NCBI RefSeq assembly: GCF_025118155.1
Contig: NW_026251418.1
Location: forward strand, 248,001-312,000
Length of the DNA stretch: 64,000 nucleotides
Direction of reading: 5' to 3'
Source: Cokeromyces recurvatus
Taxonomy: Eukaryota; Mucoromycota; Mucoromycetes; Mucorales; Mucoraceae
A program made the translations under genes and the position numbers. This document shows positions 24,396-38,845 of this stretch, one piece after another. Under the pieces are notes generated by a model. It was not told the origin of the DNA. It did no database searches and worked only from the letters and a program-made list of their open reading frames with translations. Positions within the stretch are counted from its first letter, which is position 1. Every line of letters starts with the position of its first letter.

Positions 24396-27300
24396 ATGGA
24401 AGTCAGCATTTTCTCACCAGGTTTAGTTAAAGGGTTAACAGATAAAATATATGACAGAAGGAAAGCGGCTGCTTTAGAAATTGAAAGGTAGCAACATTTA
24501 CTTTTATAATTCTGTGTATGTGTGTGTGTGTGTGTGTGGATGGGAAGGAAGAAGGAAGGAAAAAAAAACATTAACTGAATCTTATTATTCTTTTATTAGA
24601 CTTGTACGAGAAAATGAAGATTCTAAAGAAAGAATTACACAAATTGTAGATGCACTTGTTCAAGAATTTGTTTATTCTAATAATCCATATGCTCGTTATG
24701 GTGGTTTAATAGGCTTAGCAGCAACCTCAATTGCATTAGGATCTGTAAAAGAAAAAAAAACAAAACAAAAATAAATCAATATATACTTATTATTCTTTAT
24801 CATTAGGGGGTATCTGAATATTTGAACATGATCGTCCCACCCATTTTATCATGCTTTAGCAATCAAGACCAGAAAGTAAGATACTATGCCTGTGAAAGTA
24901 TGTACAATATTGCCAAAGTAGCTAAAGGTGAAGTTTTAAGATATTTCAATAGTATTTTTGATGCCTTATGCAAGGTAAGTTTTTTTTTTTCTTTATACAC
25001 CATTTTCAATAAGAGCTTTTTACTCATTTTTTTTTTGTCGTGGGGGAGGGGAGAATAGTTGTCTGCTGATTCTGAAATTAGTGTAAAGAATGGAGCAGAG
25101 CTACTTGATCGACTTATAAAAGATATTGTTTCAGAACTATCAACAACTTACGTCTCACCTTATAATGAACCTTTGAATACAGTAGAAGCTGGTGGTGAAG
25201 AACTGGATACGCCTTCTTCATTACCACGTAACACTGCCTTTTCATTACCTCGCTTTATTCCCCTTCTTAGTCAACGTATCTATGTACGTAATTCAAATGC
25301 TCGTCAATTCTTGGTATCTTGGATGTGTGTCTTGGATTCGATTCCTGATCTTGAATTAATATCCTTTTTACCAGAGTTCTTGGATGGATTAATTCGTTGT
25401 CTGAACGATGTGAGCGAAGATGTCAGGGTTGCAACAAGCGGATTACTACAGGAGTTTTTAAATGAAATTAAGGAAGCAGCAGCAGCTCGCGAATTACAAC
25501 TTCAACAGCAAGAAGAAAGGAAACGAAAAATGAAACAGGAAGAAGGGAGAGTCAAGGTAAAAGAAATGAAGGAAGAAGGGAATGATAAAGATGGAGAAGA
25601 AAAGGAAAGAAAGGAGCGAAAGGAAGAAGGAGATGAAGAGTTCAAGACAGAACGACAAGATGAAAAAGAAGAAGATGCTCTAATTGATTCAGAGAATGAT
25701 GGTCATGGGAAGGGAACATATGTGCCTGGCCAGGGTGTGATTGTTCAATATGGCAAGATTGTAGAAATATTAGTGCCTCATTTATCATCATCTGAAGAAG
25801 ATATTCAAAGAACAGCTTTATTATGGATTAATGAGTTTATAGAAATTACTAAAGATGTTATCATTCAATACACTCCTGAGATTATTAAAGCTGTCTTACC
25901 TTCACTTGCACACACTGTCACTGGTATTCGCAATATTGCATTAGAAACAAATCAGAATTTGCAAAAATTAGTATTAGAGACACCTATTCATGTCCCTGAG
26001 CCTATAACGAGTAAAAGTGATCCATCAGGAGGTACCCAAATTTTACAACAACAACAACAACAACAACAACAAAAGAAGAAATCATTGATGTTTAGTCGGG
26101 TTGATAATGACCGTGATCCATTTGATTATCAAACTACTGTGGCTAATTTACGTCTTCAATTTTTGAATCAACATGAAGAAACTCGCATAGCCAGTCTGGA
26201 TTGGCTCTTAATGTTACATAAAAAAGCGCCTAACAAAATTTTAGCGTCTGATGATGGAACATTCCCTGCACTTTTAAAAACATTGTCAGATTCATCAGAA
26301 GAAGTAGTGCGTAAGGATTTACAGTTACTAGCACAGATATCCTTCTATTCAGATCATAGTTACTTTCGTAGTTTTATCATGTCTCTTCTATCGTTGTTTA
26401 GCACAGACCGTCGTCTGTTGGAGACCCGAGGTAGTTTGATTATTCGTCAACTGTGTATGAGCCTTGATCCAGAGCGTATCTATTGTACAATCGCTGATAT
26501 CTTGGAGCAAGATGAGGATCTCGAATTTGCAAGTACTATGGTTCAAAATTTAAATATTATTTTGATTACTGCTTCTGAATTAACTGACTTACGCAAGAGG
26601 CTTCGAAATTTGGATTCAAGAGAGAATCAACGTTTGTTTAATACTCTATATCGATCCTGGTGTCATAATGCTGTTTCCACCTTTTCTTTATGTCTATTGT
26701 CTCAAGTTTATGAACATGCTGCTAATATGCTTCAAATCTTGTAACATTGCTTAATCGCTCATGATCAATATTATTGTAGATGTTAACTTTTTTTTTTTTT
26801 TTTTTTTTTCAGTGCCGAATTAGACATTACTGTCAATATGCTTATACAGATTGATAAGCTTGTACAATTACTAGAATCACCAGTATTTACATGTAATGTA
26901 TTTTTTTAAAGTGAGGTTATGTATTATATACATACATATAAATATACATGTATATATATTGAACTAAAGAAAAAAAAACAAATTATATATTTGTAGATCT
27001 TCGCCTTCAATTACTGGAGCCCGAAAAATACCCATATTTATTTAAATGCTTGTATGGAATATTGATGTTACTTCCTCAGTCCTCTGCTTTTTCAACCTTA
27101 CGAAATCGATTGAATAGTGTTTCATCACTTGGATTTCTTCATGTTTTACCTAAAAGGTATAAAAGACTAAATGAAGACTCTTTTGTATTTTCTTTACTCA
27201 CTTTTGTTTAGCCCCGTCACTTCTACCATATCCACTGATAAAAAGCAACTTAAAACAACTACATTTAATAGTAAAAATACAGAAGAAATCAATACGATTA

Positions 27301-27854
27301 AATATCAAGACCTTTTAACACATTTTAAAAATGTTCAGTCGAGGCATGAAACACAAAGAAGAGAATGTAAGTATATGAATCTATATTATTATTATTATTA
27401 TTATTATTTTTAAAGAAAAAAAAACAATCTATTCATATATCTTTTATTAGTTTTACAAACTGCATCACGTACAGCAACAACACAGACACCAAGTCCTAAT
27501 ACAGGAGCTCAAGCCCGTTCAAGAAGATCTAGGATTATTTACAATGATGGTAATAATTATGCATTATCTAGTAATAATCAACAACCTTCCTCATTGACAG
27601 TTCATCATAATAAAGGAGCAGGACTCGCATTAAGTAATACATCTTCAGGACATCATTTATCAGTAGGAACAGGAGGGATTCGAAATGGTATAGCCAATCT
27701 TAGTTTTATGACCTCAACTGCTGGATCCAACCATGATACATCTATGACACACACTAACAATGAACATTTAAACACTACAAACCCAACTAATAATAACAAC
27801 AACACTAATAATACGCGTATGATAGGAACAACAAGAAGAAATAGAAGAGTATGA
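24396..27854 (+). CDS. VAC14: VAC14, scaffold of the PI(3,5)P2 synthesis complex
   Basis: Eight exons (24396-24487, 24600-24744, 24807-24974, 25059-26740, 26813-26892, 26997-27156, 27212-27366, 27451-27854) join in frame to 961 residues. HEAT-repeat signatures of Vac14 are obvious: [50 protein letters not shown] and [18 protein letters not shown]. Vac14 nucleates the Fab1/PIKfyve-Fig4 complex at the vacuole/endosome. A Lys/Glu-rich low-complexity insertion (about 25495-25690) and a CAA-repeat Gln run (about 26046-26073) interrupt the repeats. The C-terminus (after 27500) is Asn/Thr/Ser-rich and likely disordered. It is convergent with the RhoGEF gene. Identity is strong; the length exceeds yeast Vac14 (about 880) because of the insertions. 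Confidence 0.95.
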
Positions 27855-28162
27855 ACGCACATAATATATATGTCTATAAATATAAATAGTTATGTGTATA
27901 TTGAAGTAATATTACAACTCCCTTTATTTAAGCACTTTTTAAATACATTTTTTAGATTTCATTTTTTTTTTTAAAAAAAAAATTTAATTAAGCCATAATT
28001 TTTAGAGAAGGAAAATGTGAAAGATAAGAGCGAAATAGTTGTAGATATTGTATTATAAGTTAAAAAAGAAAAAAAAAGGGAGAAAAAGGAAGGAGAGAGA
28101 GAGAGAAAGAGAGGGTATAACACAGAGGATATCTATTTTTGACTTGTGCAGTCTTTTTTTTT
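27855..28162. other. Shared 3' region of VAC14 and RhoGEF
   Basis: 308 bp between convergent stop codons, with A/T tracts and an AG-rich GAGAGAGAGAAAGAGAG run near 28097. No gene. Confidence 0.5.
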
Positions 28163-28364
28163 TTATTTTTTTTTGGTCAAGATAGTTTCATCTTGAAGTC
28201 TTGGTTTCATCGTTGAATTTATTTGATTTAAAATAGAGTTGTAATAAAGCTGATGATGTTGATTTAATAATAGTGCACGAAGTTGGTATTCAAGCTCCCT
28301 ATGAGCGAAGTTAGTTATGGATAAATAACGTATACAGATATTTATTGAATGTCTTTATGGAATA

Positions 28365-28408
<44 letters not shown>

Positions 28409-28708
28409 TACGTCGCTTTTAATTGCCATTGATTTCTTTCTCGTAAAGTCATGTCTAATTTCTTCTTTAATTGCATATCAGGGGATGGATGAGAAGGTCG
28501 ACTAGGTTGCTGATGATCGGTTGTGTAGATATCAGCAATTTCATCCAATTCCCTATTGAATTTCTGTAGAGACAGTATATGCGGGGTTAAAGTTTATAAA
28601 TATGAATATGTATACATGTATATTTTATAACTTACATCACATACAGAGCCTAGTTCAGAAACATAGTCATCCAAGTCTGCTTTTAATACTTCAATCTCTT
28701 CTTCTTTC

Positions 28709-28739
<31 letters not shown>

Positions 28740-31700
28740 GTATATGTATTTTTCTTTTAAAAAAAGGGAGTGTTTCTATATAACTGATTTTTTTTTTTTT
28801 TAAGAAAAAAGTACCTTTTGTACAAGCTCTGTCAACACGAGTATAGTTTTGTTCTTCTCTTCTAATTTCAAATATAAATCAGATTCAAAAGGTTTTTTAT
28901 TATCTGCTGCTGTATCAGATCCAATATAAGTTGATACATTATGCTGATAATCATCAAGTGAAGACGACACAGTAGTAATTGGAATGGTCAAGTCAGATAA
29001 GGATGGACGATTGATGAAGGATGGGAGGGAATGATGATCTAAAATCTTTATAATCATATTTAGAATAAATAGTATATGTTCATATAGAAATACAAAAAAA
29101 AAAAAAAAAAAAAAAAAAAAGGGGGAGGGAGAGAGAAATAACTTACTTTATTACGAGATAAAGGAGAAAGTCGTTGATGATTAAAAGTTGAAATAGTAGA
29201 AGTACTTTGCTGACTATGAATGGTTGAAAACTCACTTCCAGGTCCAATCATAGCAGGTGTAGGCTCACGTAGACTAGAACTTTGATTATCGTCATCTTCT
29301 TCCAACATTGATTTGTTATTGTTATTCATGAAAGAAAGATTGATTAATTCTTCTGATCCTCTTTTATCTGCAGCAGACTTGATTATATGTAAGACTATTT
29401 AACAAACTATATGCAAATAGATAATAACATTGCTTAGCATACCTGTAATTCATAAGAAGCAGTTCGTGTTGGATGAAAACTTGGCTAAGAGTAATCCAAA
29501 AGAAATGTATACAAGTGAGTTATTTATGTAATATGATATAATATAATGAAGGTGTACTAACTTTACATTCAAACCTCTTTGTTCTTGATTATTTGTTAAA
29601 AGAGAAGCATTTGCTAGACGATAAAACGTGGATTGATATTGTGATGATACAAGTGGTGATGGTGATAAGGATAAAGAGCGTCTATTAGTGCTTTGTTTTT
29701 CAAGTGAATTTAATGGTGATATCAGTTTGTTAATAGACTCTTCACTATATTGAGATTTGATAGAGAGATTGCTACTATTTATGGATGATAGACACGAACG
29801 ATATATGGATGAATTATGATTATCCAAATCATTTGAATTAGATTCATTATTTACTGCTGCTGATGTTACCCTAGTTGTTATTGGTTTTCTCGCTGTAGTT
29901 GTTCGTGAACGTCGATTTATGAATATATTATTAGAAGGCTTTACATGTTGACGTCGTTGTTGATGTATTCCTAGAGCAGAGAATAACCTAAAAGTAGATA
30001 TGCTCTTTTTACGTATAATTTCATGCTTTACAAATGAAAATCGACTATTTGTTGGTCGTTGATAGGCATTCATTTTTACTAGTTGAGATTCTCTTGATAA
30101 ATCACGATTACAAGCTAATACTAATGTGTGTAATAAATAAAGCTTTACATATGAGGTAAGAAAACAAAAAAAAAATTTTTTTTTGTAAAACTTACAATTT
30201 CCAAATAACTGATCTTGTGCTTCATTTATTTGTTTAACTTGAATTAGAGTCATCTTGGATAACTTTTGATTCTCATTGTTGCCCATGATAGCAGCCCATT
30301 TGCTACGAATAGCAAATTCGTAATTATCTTCTTTTTCATGAGGCACAATGAAAGCTACTATGTTTGGAGTGATAAAACAATTACTTAAAATTGTTTCTAT
30401 TTGTTTTACCATGTTATTCTCTACAAAAACTAAAATAGTATCATTCTTATATATGTAAATATATTAAGAGAAGAAAGGAGAAGAAGGATAGTATTTATAA
30501 CATAGGTTGTCTTTTCTTTTCTATTTTAAAATTTTACCTTATTTTCAATCTTGGAGTATTTTAATGTAGAATAAATGTTTGTATAAAAATGATGATTATT
30601 CCATTGACAGTAACAGGTTTTGATCAATTCATCTAACAAATAAAATAGGTTTAAGTGTCTTCTTCTTCTTCTCCTCCTCCTCCTCCTCCTTCTTCTTCTT
30701 TTATTTTTACCACTTTGCTTCTTTTCATTCTTTAATTTTCCATACTGATAAATGAAAAAGGACTTTGTTTTATCGATTGTTTGAAAATATTCTCGATTTA
30801 TCAAATTACCACCAGAGTGAGTTAATGAAAAATAATGTCCTTGTAGTTCATCTTGGAAATAAGCCTCTAAAGATCTTTGGGTGGCTTGATCAGTATTGTC
30901 AATTGAAGTATTTCTTGAAGTATTATTATACATTAAAACAAACGATTTTAGATTATCTAAAAAGGAGAAAAAAAAAAAGAAAGAAAGTTTTATTAAATAA
31001 TCACAAACTGACCCATCTCATTAACGCGTTTATTATACCTGACTCTAGTCCTCCTTCACGTATATCAATATCGTCTAAACTCGTCCATCCTATAAACTTT
31101 AATTTACCCGAGTTTGCCTTTTTTCGAATGATAAAGTCAGTTTTCTCAGAGCCTTCATATATCCGTTGATCTAATCCACAAGCATCTAAGCCATCCACAT
31201 CATACGAGGGCCTCCTAACGATCATTAATTTATCTGAAAACAAAAATAAAGTAACAGGTTGAGTTGGTTTTAATGTAATTGGATCCATTTCTGCTATATC
31301 AAGATAACTTATAAATCGACGTTGAAAGCTAATTAAGGACTCCTTTTATATATATATATATAAAAGTATGTATATATTCATTCATTCATAATAGATGAGT
31401 ATGTAAGTATGTGTTATGTACAGAAGAAGACTTACTGGGCAATAGAGAATAGCCTGTAATAATTGACGAAATATTTTCATAAGCTGCGTATGCACTTCTT
31501 CCGTCATATTGGCTATTTCTTCTGCTTTTAAAAGTGAGCCATAAAGACCTGGTAAATCTTTATGATCGTCTGTTGTATGCTTTATAATCTCTGTTATATA
31601 CATATATAATGTATATATAGACATATATAATATATATGTGTGTATATATATGTGTATGTGTGTGTGTGTATGTACGTGTATGTATGTTACGAATAAAGTA

Positions 31701-32858
31701 TATCTAGGTTTATTGTTTTATATTTACCTTTAAAGTACATTGTATATCTTCCAACTCTCTGAATAGGTAGTGCCAAATAGTCGTATACAGTTTGATTTCC
31801 ATTATTTTTATTAGTATTTACTTTCTAAAGTATATATATATATATGTGTGTGTTGTATGTTAGAAAAGAACAAGTAGATCTATTTTGTTTATTTACCTCT
31901 AAAAAATGAACATAATGAGGATTCTTCATTTGCTTTTCATTAATGATTTGAGCATTATGTACGCCTAATAAGAATTTATTATAACAAGAGAATTTACGCA
32001 ACTAATTATTATATATGATATTAGAATATACGCACATATGTATTCATTTATGATTATACTTACATGTGATAAACACAAGTCACCAAAATTATCTGTATCT
32101 GGATTATATCGAACTAAATCTTGATAAAAATCGTTTGTCACTTGAACTAATTCACCAATATTCATAAATATATTTGCACATTCATATTGTCCAATAATTG
32201 CACGATGTCTATCTTTTGATCTTTGTCGAAGTGGTTCAACGATTAACTATTTTATAACCAAAAAAGAAGAAAGAAAAAGTTAATGAAAAAAAAAACCGTT
32301 TATTATAATATACGTTACAGTAACAAATGTCCTTAAACTGTTCAAGTAATTTGCTTCAGTATTGATAAATTCATTTAAAAGATATTTTCTTCTTTCATTA
32401 TTCTATTGATAAAATATTAGCTTACAATTTGTCAAATTGAATTTCAATATTCTATATATACTTGAACAAATTCTCTTTTCTTTGAAATAGAAGGTGTTAT
32501 ATTATAATATGAATTAGAAGAAGATATAATACGTTGAAATTGCTTATATAATTCTGATTTTTCTCCTTTTTTTTTAAAAAAAAAAAAAAAAAAGAAAAAA
32601 AGAAAATAAAATAAATATATAACATGGTTAGATAAATTTATTATTTTGTACCTGAATCATGAATTAATACATCATAGTAATGACACTTTTAAGAAAAGAT
32701 AGTTAGCTTCTTTATTTACAATTTCCCTTATTTGTTACCAGCGGCTCTAAAGTGAATGTCTCTGTATAATTTGATGATAATTGATTGCTATTAAAATTAT
32801 ATAAGTGTCGAGAATAATTATAACCCAAATTATCAAGGCAAATCCCAAGTTGTTGCAT
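28163..32858 (-). CDS. Rho guanine-nucleotide exchange factor (DH-PH), 19 exons
   Basis: Exons: 32739-32858, 32652-32685, 32462-32565, 32319-32402, 32064-32246, 31897-32001, 31728-31824, 31436-31590, 31039-31342, 30711-30956, 30538-30632, 30196-30418, 29562-30120, 29443-29479, 29147-29377, 28815-29045, 28636-28707, 28412-28563, 28163-28298. They join to 1055 residues with every phase matching. A DH domain (about 87-290) opens with RKYLLNEFINTEANYL and contains LALPIQRVGRYTMYFK, the conserved GEF helix. A PH domain follows (about 310-480: PVTLFLFSDKLMIVRR, then KLKFIGWTSLDDI). The rest is a Ser/Arg-rich tail ending in a coiled coil (LELEYQLRALLLN region). It should activate a Rho/Cdc42 GTPase for polarity or the cell wall. 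The exact orthologue is unresolved. Intron 10 holds a GAA/GGA repeat that would read as poly-Arg if retained. Confidence 0.88.
30655..30702. repeat. (CTT/CTC)n trinucleotide repeat in a RhoGEF intron
   Basis: A run of TCTTCTTCTTCTCCTCC-type triplets, purine-rich on the transcribed strand, inside the intron 30633-30710. Removing this intron (GTAAAAATAA...TTTGTTAG) keeps the frame and removes a 14-Arg tract. Confidence 0.6.
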
Positions 32859-32957
32859 AATTAAAGATTAAAAAAAAAAGGGGTTGAATTTATTTTATTT
32901 ATTTATGTATTTATTTTATATTGCCTTGTCTGTGTGTTTGTGTAAATAAATAAAAGG

Positions 32958-32999
<42 letters not shown>

Positions 33000-35294
33000 A
33001 CTTGTACCTGTCAATGAATTACACTATAATTTCTTATAATTATTGCTCCGCCATAATTTTTTTTAAAAGATTGTAACAAAAAGTTAACATTAGTTTCTTT
33101 TTCTTTTATATGCATATTAATTCCTTTACACGTTTACAAACATGAGTCAGTTCAATTTTAAAATAGATAACTTTTACCATGTCATAAAAGAAAGAAAGAA
33201 AAAGAACACTCTCAATAAGAAAAATATCACGAACTTTATATTTCTAATAGTTACACGAACATTATACATATCGGAAGGGAGAAGGTCCTGGTCCTCCGAG
33301 ATGAAGAAAGTTTAATATATTTACCACTTCAAATCCGTCAGTAACTGAAGTTTGTGAAATTAAATTATAAAAGATTAGCTACTTTTGATGAAATAAACAA
33401 GCTCAACTACTACTACTCTTCCCTTCTTAATGATATGAACTCTTTTCTTTATTCGCTCTCTCTGTAATAATGGCTTTATAGTATAGACAAAAATTTAGCG
33501 GATTAGATTAGATCATATTTACACAATATGTTTTCTATTCATTGATATACTAGTACAATATTATGCTTCATCATGATCAAATATAACACACTGGGCGTAA
33601 AAGCAAGTTTGAGAGAGGTTGGTTAAAGACTGTTCACAGTGATAATAATCGATAAGCCTCCTTAGGAGAATACATTATGAAATATATACAAATATATATA
33701 TATATACATATATAAAAGGCTAATAATAAATACACTCGAAAGGGGGAAAGAAGTATAGATATAACTACATATTGTTAATAATCAAATTTATAAACATATA
33801 TCAAAATGTACACATAGAATTGATATAGTCCGTAGTGAAATCCATTTGATGTAGATAAGAATATGTGTCTAAAATTGTTTATAGTAGGTCTTTTATTATA
33901 AATAAATACAATAATTATATCCATGATATGTCATTAATTATTTACATCATGTTATTCTAAATAACCCATAAAGTAATAGTGTCTATTGAGTATCACTGAC
34001 AGCCAAAATAGAAAAACATTGCGAATTTCGCTCGTAAAATCTGGTTCTATTCTTACATCGAATGTAACTTTGATAGATGGTATATGACTCTAGCGTAGAC
34101 AATGGTAGTCATATTTTATTTTATTTTTCTGATAGTTATTTCAAATAGATTTTAAAAGCCTATTTCCTAATGAGCTTAGTCTTGGTACAATTGATTCATA
34201 CTTTATTAAAAGATAACCCAAATATTAATACAATTGACAGAAGATTAACTTGGAAAAGTCTTTGATATAGCGAAGACTATGTATGATTATTTCCTGGAGG
34301 GTTCTTTTTTTTCTTAGCTTATTATTAAATGAAGTTATTTTTTTTTACTCTAAACTATGTTATAAAGAAAAGTAAAAATGCGAGCTTACAAAAAATAATA
34401 ATCCAGTAATTTACAAAGTTTAGGTTATAAAAAGCACAAAGCTTAATTCTTCTAAAATTAATAATTACTTGGAGCAGCTGGGAAATTAGACATAGACGGA
34501 TCAAAATACTTGAATTGCAAAAGGTTAAAAGAATATCTTTGTAAATGTATCGAAATTGTTGTAATTAATGACTATCTTATGTCTTCTTCTTTGACTATAA
34601 TAAGTCTACCCACTTTAAATAATTACTATCTTCGGGACTTATAAATAGTTGATACTATTTGAAATACTGACTTATCATTAATGAAAGATTTAAAATAAAA
34701 ATGAACGATTCAAGTGATGGGAACGACTCTTTTTAATCTTAGGGTTTAAAGTCATAAGAAAAAAGGTAGGTCTGCGCAAGAGAATTCATATGCGAAAAAA
34801 AAAAATCAGCATAGTAACAAACGTGATATCTAGATATTTTCAACACAAATATAAGTGGTTACTTTTTTTTTATGAACAGAATTATATCGATTGTTGCAAA
34901 TTAGTCAATCATCAATTCAGGTTGACATAATTAATGACGATAGATTGAAGATTGACAAGAATGATTGATACAAAGTTAAAAAAGAAAGGTACAAATTCAT
35001 GGACCACATAGAATTATTATTATTTTAAAATTCATTATTTTATATATAGAACTTAGTTACAATAAAATGAAATAATAAAGAGTAAAAATTTATTTGAAAC
35101 CTATGATTTTATTGCGACAAAAGAAATGAGCTAATTTAGTTGGACAAAAATTTTTTTTTTTTTTGACCAATCTTTTCCGAAGAATAAGAAGTAAAGCTGC
35201 TTTGAAATAATAAAGAAAGATAAAATTTTGAAAAGGAGAAGTTATTCGAAGAAATACTTTTATTTATTTATTTATTTATTTTTTTTTTTTTTTT

Positions 35295-35332
<38 letters not shown>

Positions 35333-35474
35333 TTATTATTTTCTCTCTTTTTCTTTTTCTCTTTATTTTTATTTATTTATTTATTTTTTTTTTTTTACTT
35401 AAATAACTAATTCCTTTATACATCATTATTTTTATTTTATCTTTTTAAGAGTTATCTTTGTTTACAATCAAGTC
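32859..35474. other. 2.6-kb gap between divergent RhoGEF and MUB1
   Basis: It has no supported gene. It contains an A-tract at about 32957-32997 and T-rich low complexity at about 35260-35400 just upstream of MUB1. It is presumably promoter sequence for two divergent genes. No element ends, tRNA or conserved structure were recognised by eye. Confidence 0.45.
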
Positions 35475-37082
35475 ATGCGTGAACCTAATTTTAGTTCCCC
35501 AGCACAAAATAAAGCAGCTGTAGTTGTTACTTCTACCTTATATGACAGAAGAGCTTTAGATTGTACAGCAACTTTACCATTAGTGAATTCTTTAACTCAT
35601 CTAGCTTACATGACATCAACTTCACCACGCATTCGTGAAATATTAGCAGCAGATGGAGGATTAGAAAGATTAATAAAGATATTAGCTACTTGCCAACATA
35701 CAGATAAGCATTCTTTATGGAAATGGTCATTAGCATTTCAATGTGTTGTTAACATTGGTGTTCGTGGTACAGAAGCTATTCGGTCTCGTGTGGTTGAAGC
35801 AGGTGCTGTCCATGTTATTCTCGCCATTCTCGAAAATTTTATAAATGCACTTGACCAAACAAAAATAGAAAAGGACCAAGAAAGAAAGCAACATCTCTAT
35901 AGTCACACTCCAACAACCGCTTTAAGCTTACCAACTATGCCATCTGAAAATAAACAATCTTTGAATACTTTTAACTCTCTTTCACAGCATCATCCTCAGC
36001 CTCAAGTTAATCATCATAACATGTTATTTGTCATCCCTAAACGTCGTACATTCTTAAAGCGTATTCGAAAACCAAAACCAAAACCATATACCGCATCATT
36101 ATCTACTATTCCACTTTTAAATAATTTATCTAATGACGCAATACTTCATCGTGAAGAAGATATTCTTTTATCTTTACAATTGCTTGCTTATCTTTCTAAA
36201 TACCCTTCTATTCGTCAAGCCTTTCATAATAATCATCGTCATAATGTCTTTTCTGTTGTTGAAAAATTTACTCATCGTCTTCATCCCGCTGCTATTATTT
36301 ATTGGGCTGGTGTTATCATGAGGAATGCTTGCAGAAAAGATGAAGCAAGAGGTGGTGTAAGACAATGTGCAAACATGCAATGTGGTAAATGGGAGAGATT
36401 CCCACGTGAATTTGCTAAATGTCGTCGATGGTAATATTTGCTTTCCTTTTTTTTTTTATAATTTACAAAAAAAATATACATATTAACTTATTTTATATAA
36501 ATATATACACTATATATATAATTTAGTCGAAAAGCAAAATATTGTTCTAAATCATGTCAATCTAAAGCTTGGGCAGATGGTCATCGATGGTGGTGTGTAG
36601 AAAGACCTCATAGTTCACATCCACCTAATGCGACATCATCTACTACTCAGGCAGCAGCAGCAGCAGTTGTTGCAGCAGCTCCACCACCTCCACCCCCTGC
36701 TGAACAAGTTGTTCATCTTGAAGACAATGTTACTTCTGATGTTATGGCTATACCCATTGCAGAACATAATAATGGACAACAAGATAATAATAATGTAACA
36801 GAAGATACAAATGCAGTTACTACTACTACTACAAACACTCTTAGACAATCATCTCTACCTAATAATACAACAGCTTCTCCTACTACAACTACATCAAATC
36901 ATATGACATCTATATTAGCTAGTCGTCCGCCACGTGAAGGAGATCTACTATTTTATCACCATTCTCAACGAAGGAATTCTCGCTCTGCACGTAGTTTTGC
37001 TTCTGGAAGTTCAACTGAAGTAGAAGCAGATACTTCAGATAATTCACACGAACGTCCAAGAGATTTAATGGATGTAGATTAA
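35475..37082 (+). CDS. MUB1: MYND zinc-finger protein MUB1/SamB
   Basis: Two exons (35475-36430, 36527-37082) give 503 residues. The N-terminus MREPNFSSPAQNKAAVVV, then STLYDRRALDCTATLPL and LTSTSPRIREILAADGG (here MTSTSPRIREI), is characteristic of the Mub1/SamB family and is armadillo-like. The MYND zinc finger spans the splice site: CANMQCGKW...CRRC|RKAKYCSKSCQSKAW...HRWWC (about 296-342). In yeast Mub1 partners the E3 ligase Ubr2 to degrade Rpn4; in Aspergillus SamB affects hyphal morphogenesis. The tail is Ala/Pro/Thr/Asn low complexity. Splicing at 36431-36526 is required to complete the Cys/His set, which supports it. Identity is strong; function is taken from other fungi. Confidence 0.93.
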
Positions 37083-37319
37083 CTTAAAAAAGACGTAAGA
37101 GAAGGGTTAATTTTGAAGCGGAAAAAAAAAAAGAGAATTTATTTTTTTTCTTTTTTAACAATATAATAAATGATGATATATTCTATAATTATGTATTGGC
37201 AGTAATAATATTCATTCTGAATGAATTATTGGTTCCTTCCTCTAAGTTTATTTTATTTTGTGGGCTGTGATTTTATATGACTACGATTAAACAGTTTTTA
37301 TTTTTACTATTTTTTATAA

Positions 37320-38845
37320 ATTAACCTATGAGCACATAATATCTTTGTTATATTAGATTGCCTAGGTCAGTTCAAATTATGTGAAAAAAAAGTATCTAAA
37401 AACCCTCTTACGGGGACAAGAGGTAAAAAAAAGGTGAAGGGAAGGAAGAAGAAGAGAAGGTGATAAAGAAAGGGGGGAAATATTGCTAACAAGTTTAAAG
37501 GGACAACCAGTTGAGTCATTTCCTGCCTGGGTCAAGAAGTGGAGGGAGACATAGTTTATCGTGTATTAAGTGATCCATTACCTGTAGAATGGTACACATC
37601 GCTGGCCAGCGATAGAGCCAGGCAGTAACATCCCGAGAATTTCGATACTTACGCTGAGGGAGATGATTTAAAAGAAAGGTAAAAAAGGGGATCTGCAATT
37701 GATCGTGGCAAGAATAAACATGTGTGCATGTACAAGCATTCAGTGGCGTATGACCGACTAAAAGTGTACTTAAGGATGATATGGGCAGGCTTTAGGTATT
37801 CCTCCGGGTAACCAACCAAGACGCCATCAAATAGTTCGACTATGCTCACTGTGTGTCGTGAGTAACCAGAGTATCGGATCAATAATCGAATTTTGGGGGG
37901 GGGGTAACAAGCGGAAAGCAAAACAGAACGTGCCCCGTCACGTAGCTGATGAAAACTCTCTTCAAGAAATTCTTGACAATGTTTCCAAAAGGAGTGTTGG
38001 CGACACAGAGTCTCCAGCATGGTGTTTGAATGAGTTTATACCATTGAATGTTAAAGGTGGAGGCTTGAAGCTCGGGAAGTAATTTAGCGAGCAAGGTATT
38101 ATCCGGTAAATCAATAGCACAGAAAACGAATTGGGCTTGAAGAATGGACACCCTAACCTTCATCGATGATTGGTTTACCATATGAAGCATCACATTTACT
38201 GATGATCGACTAGAGTCACCAAATATCCGTCTTATGCATATGCTTTGACAAGATCCCAGTTGTTGGATATCCTTTGCACTAAGTAGACTAATAGCTAGAC
38301 CATATTCGAGTTGTGGTCGGACTATCTGCGTGTAGAAGCGAGTAGCGAGTAAACGATCAAATCCCTTGAGGTTAACCCCAATAGATGCCATTTGGTTCAT
38401 TGTTTGTAGGGCTTTGTTAGTATTATTTTGTACGAGTTGCGCTATATCTAAGAATCCTCCTATCTTTGATGGGGATACCTAGATAAGAAAAACATTTTTT
38501 TTGGGTTGGAATGGGGTCACGATATAAAGTGTACGGTTGCTGATGATCAGAAGGATCAAGGATTACACGTTTACCAGGATTCTAGCGGTAGCCTAATAAA
38601 TTACTGTTTTCTTCACATAACAATAATAAAGAGCGTCACTTTTCAGGTGCCGTGATGAGGACAACATTGTCAGCATATAACAAGCAATTAAGCGATTGTA
38701 CAAATTGAAGTGGTTGATCACATATATTTGTTGAAATTGGTAATAGACATAGAATATCAGGAAGCTTGTTTATGTATATTAAGTACAAAAAATGGAGAAA
38801 GAACTGAGCCTTAAAGAACATCAGTTTTCAGGGATTCTAGGATTA
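37320..38845 (-). pseudogene. LINE relic B (reverse transcriptase palm to 3' end)
   Basis: Read on the minus strand from 38840: an RT palm piece FLYLIYINKLPDIL and LLYADNVVLIT (a YADN variant of the YADD box), then a thumb/connection segment (FDRLLATRFYTQIVRPQLEYGLA) and the C-terminal domain (ECLYMHTCLFLPRSIADPLF; WLYRWPAMCTILQVMDHLIH). Several frameshifts separate these blocks. The 3' end carries a hairpin (CCTCTT at 37404-37409 with AAGAGG at 37418-37423). The 5' side is cut at a transposon end (38846). It is a dead copy of the same family as relics A and C. Confidence 0.8.
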
